Source: 70-18 sp041691815 (GTDB lineage Bacteria > Pseudomonadota > Alphaproteobacteria > Acetobacterales > Acetobacteraceae). Taken from it: a stretch of 34,459 nt of DNA. Shown here piece after piece: positions 31,911 through 34,459 of the stretch (position 1 is its first letter; each line of letters opens with the position of its first letter). The notes under the pieces were generated by a model, which was not told where the DNA came from, did not search any database, and worked only from the letters and a program-made list of their open reading frames with translations. The position numbers were made by a program, and so were the translations under genes. The stretch lies in contig JBEPTZ010000040.1 of assembly GCA_041691815.1 (NCBI GenBank), positions 1 to 34,459 of the forward strand, read 5' to 3'.

Positions 31911-32786
31911 TCAGTAGGCGTCGCGCTGCCGACCGCCCATCGCGCCAGCAACGCAGGCGATGAACGCCCCGATCAGCATCGAGAATCCGGTGAACAGCGC
32001 GAATTGCGCCGCTGCCTTGCGCGCCGCATCGGCCGCCTGCTTCGCCTTCTCCACCGCCTGCTTCTCGGCGGCTATCACCGCGTCCACCCGCTTGGTGGCA
32101 TCGGCCGGCTGCATCCCGGTGCGCGCCGCGACCATCTGCACCAGATAGTCATGGTCCGGCTTGCTAATCTCGCCGACCGCCCCGGTCGCCAGGATACGCC
32201 CGGCTTCGGCCCGCGCTTCGGCCGGCGTCTCCTTGCCATCCGGCGAGGTGTTGCGGAACAGCGTGTCGACCATATACGAGCCGCCATCATGGCTATCGGC
32301 CTGTGCGGCATGCACCGCCCCGCCGGTCGCCGACCCGGCGATTTCGCTGGCCGCATGGCCGATCCCGCTCAGTGCCGAACCGGCGCCCGAGCCGACCAGC
32401 CCGACGATGAACAGCGTCGCCGCCGCCCAGGCGACAAAGCCGCAGGCGGTATCGCGGAACATCACTTCATCGCCATGCACCCCGCCCCAGCCGGCACGCA
32501 GCCGCCCGGCCAGGTAGCCGCCGAAAAAGCTTGCCACCCACTGCACGATCAGCAGCCAGATCGCCGCCATCACCGTGAATGTGGTCGCCGAAGGATTGTC
32601 GCCATACACCGACAGCGACGCCAACCCCCACCCGGAGCCGATCGCCCCAAGCAGCACGGTTACCGCCACCGCCACCACGGCGCCGCCCAGGACAGGCCCC
32701 CAGGCGATGCCGTTACGAAAAGGCGGTACCACCGGTACGACCGGTACCACCGTCTCGACGATGTGCCCCGACATCTGCGCGCTCAA
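31911..32786 (-). CDS. Unrecognised four-TM membrane protein
   Basis: A 291-residue protein with hydrophobic segments at about 30-52, 70-95, 114-136 and 262-284. Between the third and fourth lies a soluble stretch of about 120 residues that ends in an Ala/Lys/Glu-rich helix (about 230-260), a likely coiled coil. A Gly-rich patch, GVHGDEVMFRDTACGF, links TM2 to TM3. I do not recognise a functional family; similar proteins are common hypotheticals in alphaproteobacteria. The start is TTG 32786, whose TTGA overlaps the stop of the small peptide gene upstream; ATG 32774 is an alternative. Coupling to a tiny membrane peptide suggests an envelope or stress role, but this is inference. Confidence 0.7.
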   Translation of the reverse strand: MSAQMSGHIVETVVPVVPVVPPFRNGIAWGPVLGGAVVAVAVTVLLGAIGSGWGLASLSVYGDNPSATTFTVMAAIWLLIVQWVASFFGGYLAGRLRAGWGGVHGDEVMFRDTACGFVAWAAATLFIVGLVGSGAGSALSGIGHAASEIAGSATGGAVHAAQADSHDGGSYMVDTLFRNTSPDGKETPAEARAEAGRILATGAVGEISKPDHDYLVQMVAARTGMQPADATKRVDAVIAAEKQAVEKAKQAADAARKAAAQFALFTGFSMLIGAFIACVAGAMGGRQRDAY

Positions 32787-32854
32787 TGCCAGAACAGTAT
32801 CAGCAGGATGATGATCGGAATGGGGATCCCCAACAGCCAGAGAAGAATCGGCAT
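32783..32854 (-). CDS. Small hydrophobic membrane peptide, 23 residues
   Basis: An ATG-to-TGA frame encoding a 23-residue peptide that starts MPILLWLLGIP and ends LFWH, one continuous TM helix with Pro kinks. AGGAG lies about 8 nt upstream of the ATG, the best Shine-Dalgarno in this part of the window. The stop TGA overlaps the TTG start of the four-TM protein (TTGA), so the two are probably co-translated. Tiny peptides of this composition are widespread in alphaproteobacteria, usually unannotated. Function unknown. Confidence 0.7.
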   Translation of the reverse strand: MPILLWLLGIPIPIIILLILFWH

Positions 32855-33160
32855 ATCCTAGTCTCCTGTCGTGATTGACGAATAACGTTCACGCCGAAGC
32901 CAGACGTGGATGCTACATGTGCAGTCTGTTCATGTAAGACAACCGCAATTCGATCAGAACTCTCCGAAACGTGATGCGGGAGCCTTCCATATCCAGTGTG
33001 GGCGACCTCTCTATACACACACATCAACTTTGCCGGTGGCGACACCCGGCCGGCGCTTGGGTTCGCGTCCGGGCGCGCGCTACACTCCCGGTGCCGCGCC
33101 GGCGTTCCTGCGGTGTAATGGTTCTGCCCCCCCGTGGTTCCCTTGATGAAGGCCCGCCCG
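32855..33160. promoter_or_regulatory. Divergent intergenic region, relatively AT-rich
   Basis: About 306 bp between the small peptide gene and the acyl-CoA dehydrogenase gene, with no convincing gene. The part at 32880-33030 has clearly lower GC than the surroundings. It contains the dyad TACATG-N11-CATGTA (32914-32936), a possible operator. For the rightward gene, TTGGGT (33057-33062) and TACACT (33081-33086) are 18 bp apart and could be a promoter. Confidence 0.4.
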
Positions 33161-34360
<1,200 letters not shown>

Positions 34361-34459
34361 AGAAGAAAGGCCTTCTTTTTGTGAACAAAAAGAAGCAAAA
34401 AAACTTTCCTGCTTACCCACCTTGCTCAGCCGTTTGGAAGGCTGTACAAAACAAGAACA
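34361..34459. terminator. Hairpin after the acyl-CoA dehydrogenase gene, and right flank
   Basis: CTTCTTTTTG (34372-34381) and CAAAAAGAAG (34386-34395) form a perfect 10-bp stem with loop TGAA. An overlapping GAAGAAAGGCCTTC lies just before, and an A-run follows. As the T-run lies in the stem, it could end transcripts from either side. From memory, this A/T-rich element recurs after genes in Acetobacteraceae. The last 60 bases show no gene. Confidence 0.55.

Overview
The window is about 34.5 kb of high-GC DNA with dense, mostly operonic coding. Protein style, GC-rich codon use, Tat-like signal peptides on the solute-binding proteins, TRAP transporters, FCD-type GntR regulators and an A/T-rich hairpin after the last gene fit an alphaproteobacterium. 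The Acetobacteraceae / Rhodospirillales are my best guess, from general pattern memory and not from any search. I see no rRNA, tRNA, CRISPR array, transposase or phage gene.

Layout. (1) 143-5878, minus strand: an operon of two M81 (MlrC-like) metallopeptidases, an SDR dehydrogenase, an NHL-propeller lyase of the peptidyl-alpha-hydroxyglycine amidating lyase (PAL) type and a D-threonine-aldolase/DSD1-like PLP enzyme. (2) 6050-13140, plus strand and divergent from (1): a dipeptide/oligopeptide ABC importer (binding protein, fused double ATPase, two permeases), then a PhyH-type Fe(II)/2-oxoglutarate dioxygenase and a GT9-like protein. (3) 13263-15026, minus: an MDR oxidoreductase and a YgjP-type metalloprotease, probably unrelated to the rest. 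(4) 15114-21366, minus: TRAP transporter dctPQM, a GntR regulator, uxuB and uxuA, which form a hexuronate-type catabolic operon behind an 18-bp palindromic operator. (5) 21495-31729: a second peptide-type catabolic regulon. Leftward run binding protein, two permeases and a GntR regulator, then (from an internal promoter) a DoeB/aspartoacylase-like deacylase, a third M81 protein and an enolase-superfamily enzyme. Rightward run two separate ATPases that complete the importer. (6) 31730-34459: large hairpins, a four-TM membrane protein behind a 23-residue membrane peptide, and an acyl-CoA dehydrogenase.

How the parts may work together. Regions 1-2 and 5 look like two versions of one strategy: import a small peptide-like or N-acylated compound through a Dpp-type ABC transporter, hydrolyse it with M81 enzymes, and finish with dedicated tailoring enzymes (deacylase, dioxygenase, NHL lyase, SDR, D-amino-acid aldolase, enolase-superfamily enzyme). 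The substrate cannot be read from the sequence. The strongest regulatory signal is three related GntR-type sites (25256-25278, 29600-29618, 29687-29704). Two of them cover the -10 box of convincing sigma70 promoters, and the third covers -10-like hexamers. They tie the two ABC halves and the deacylase-M81-enolase genes into one regulon. The most novel candidate system is the pairing of an NHL/PAL-type lyase that keeps all three expected zinc histidines with a PhyH dioxygenase in divergent M81 operons.
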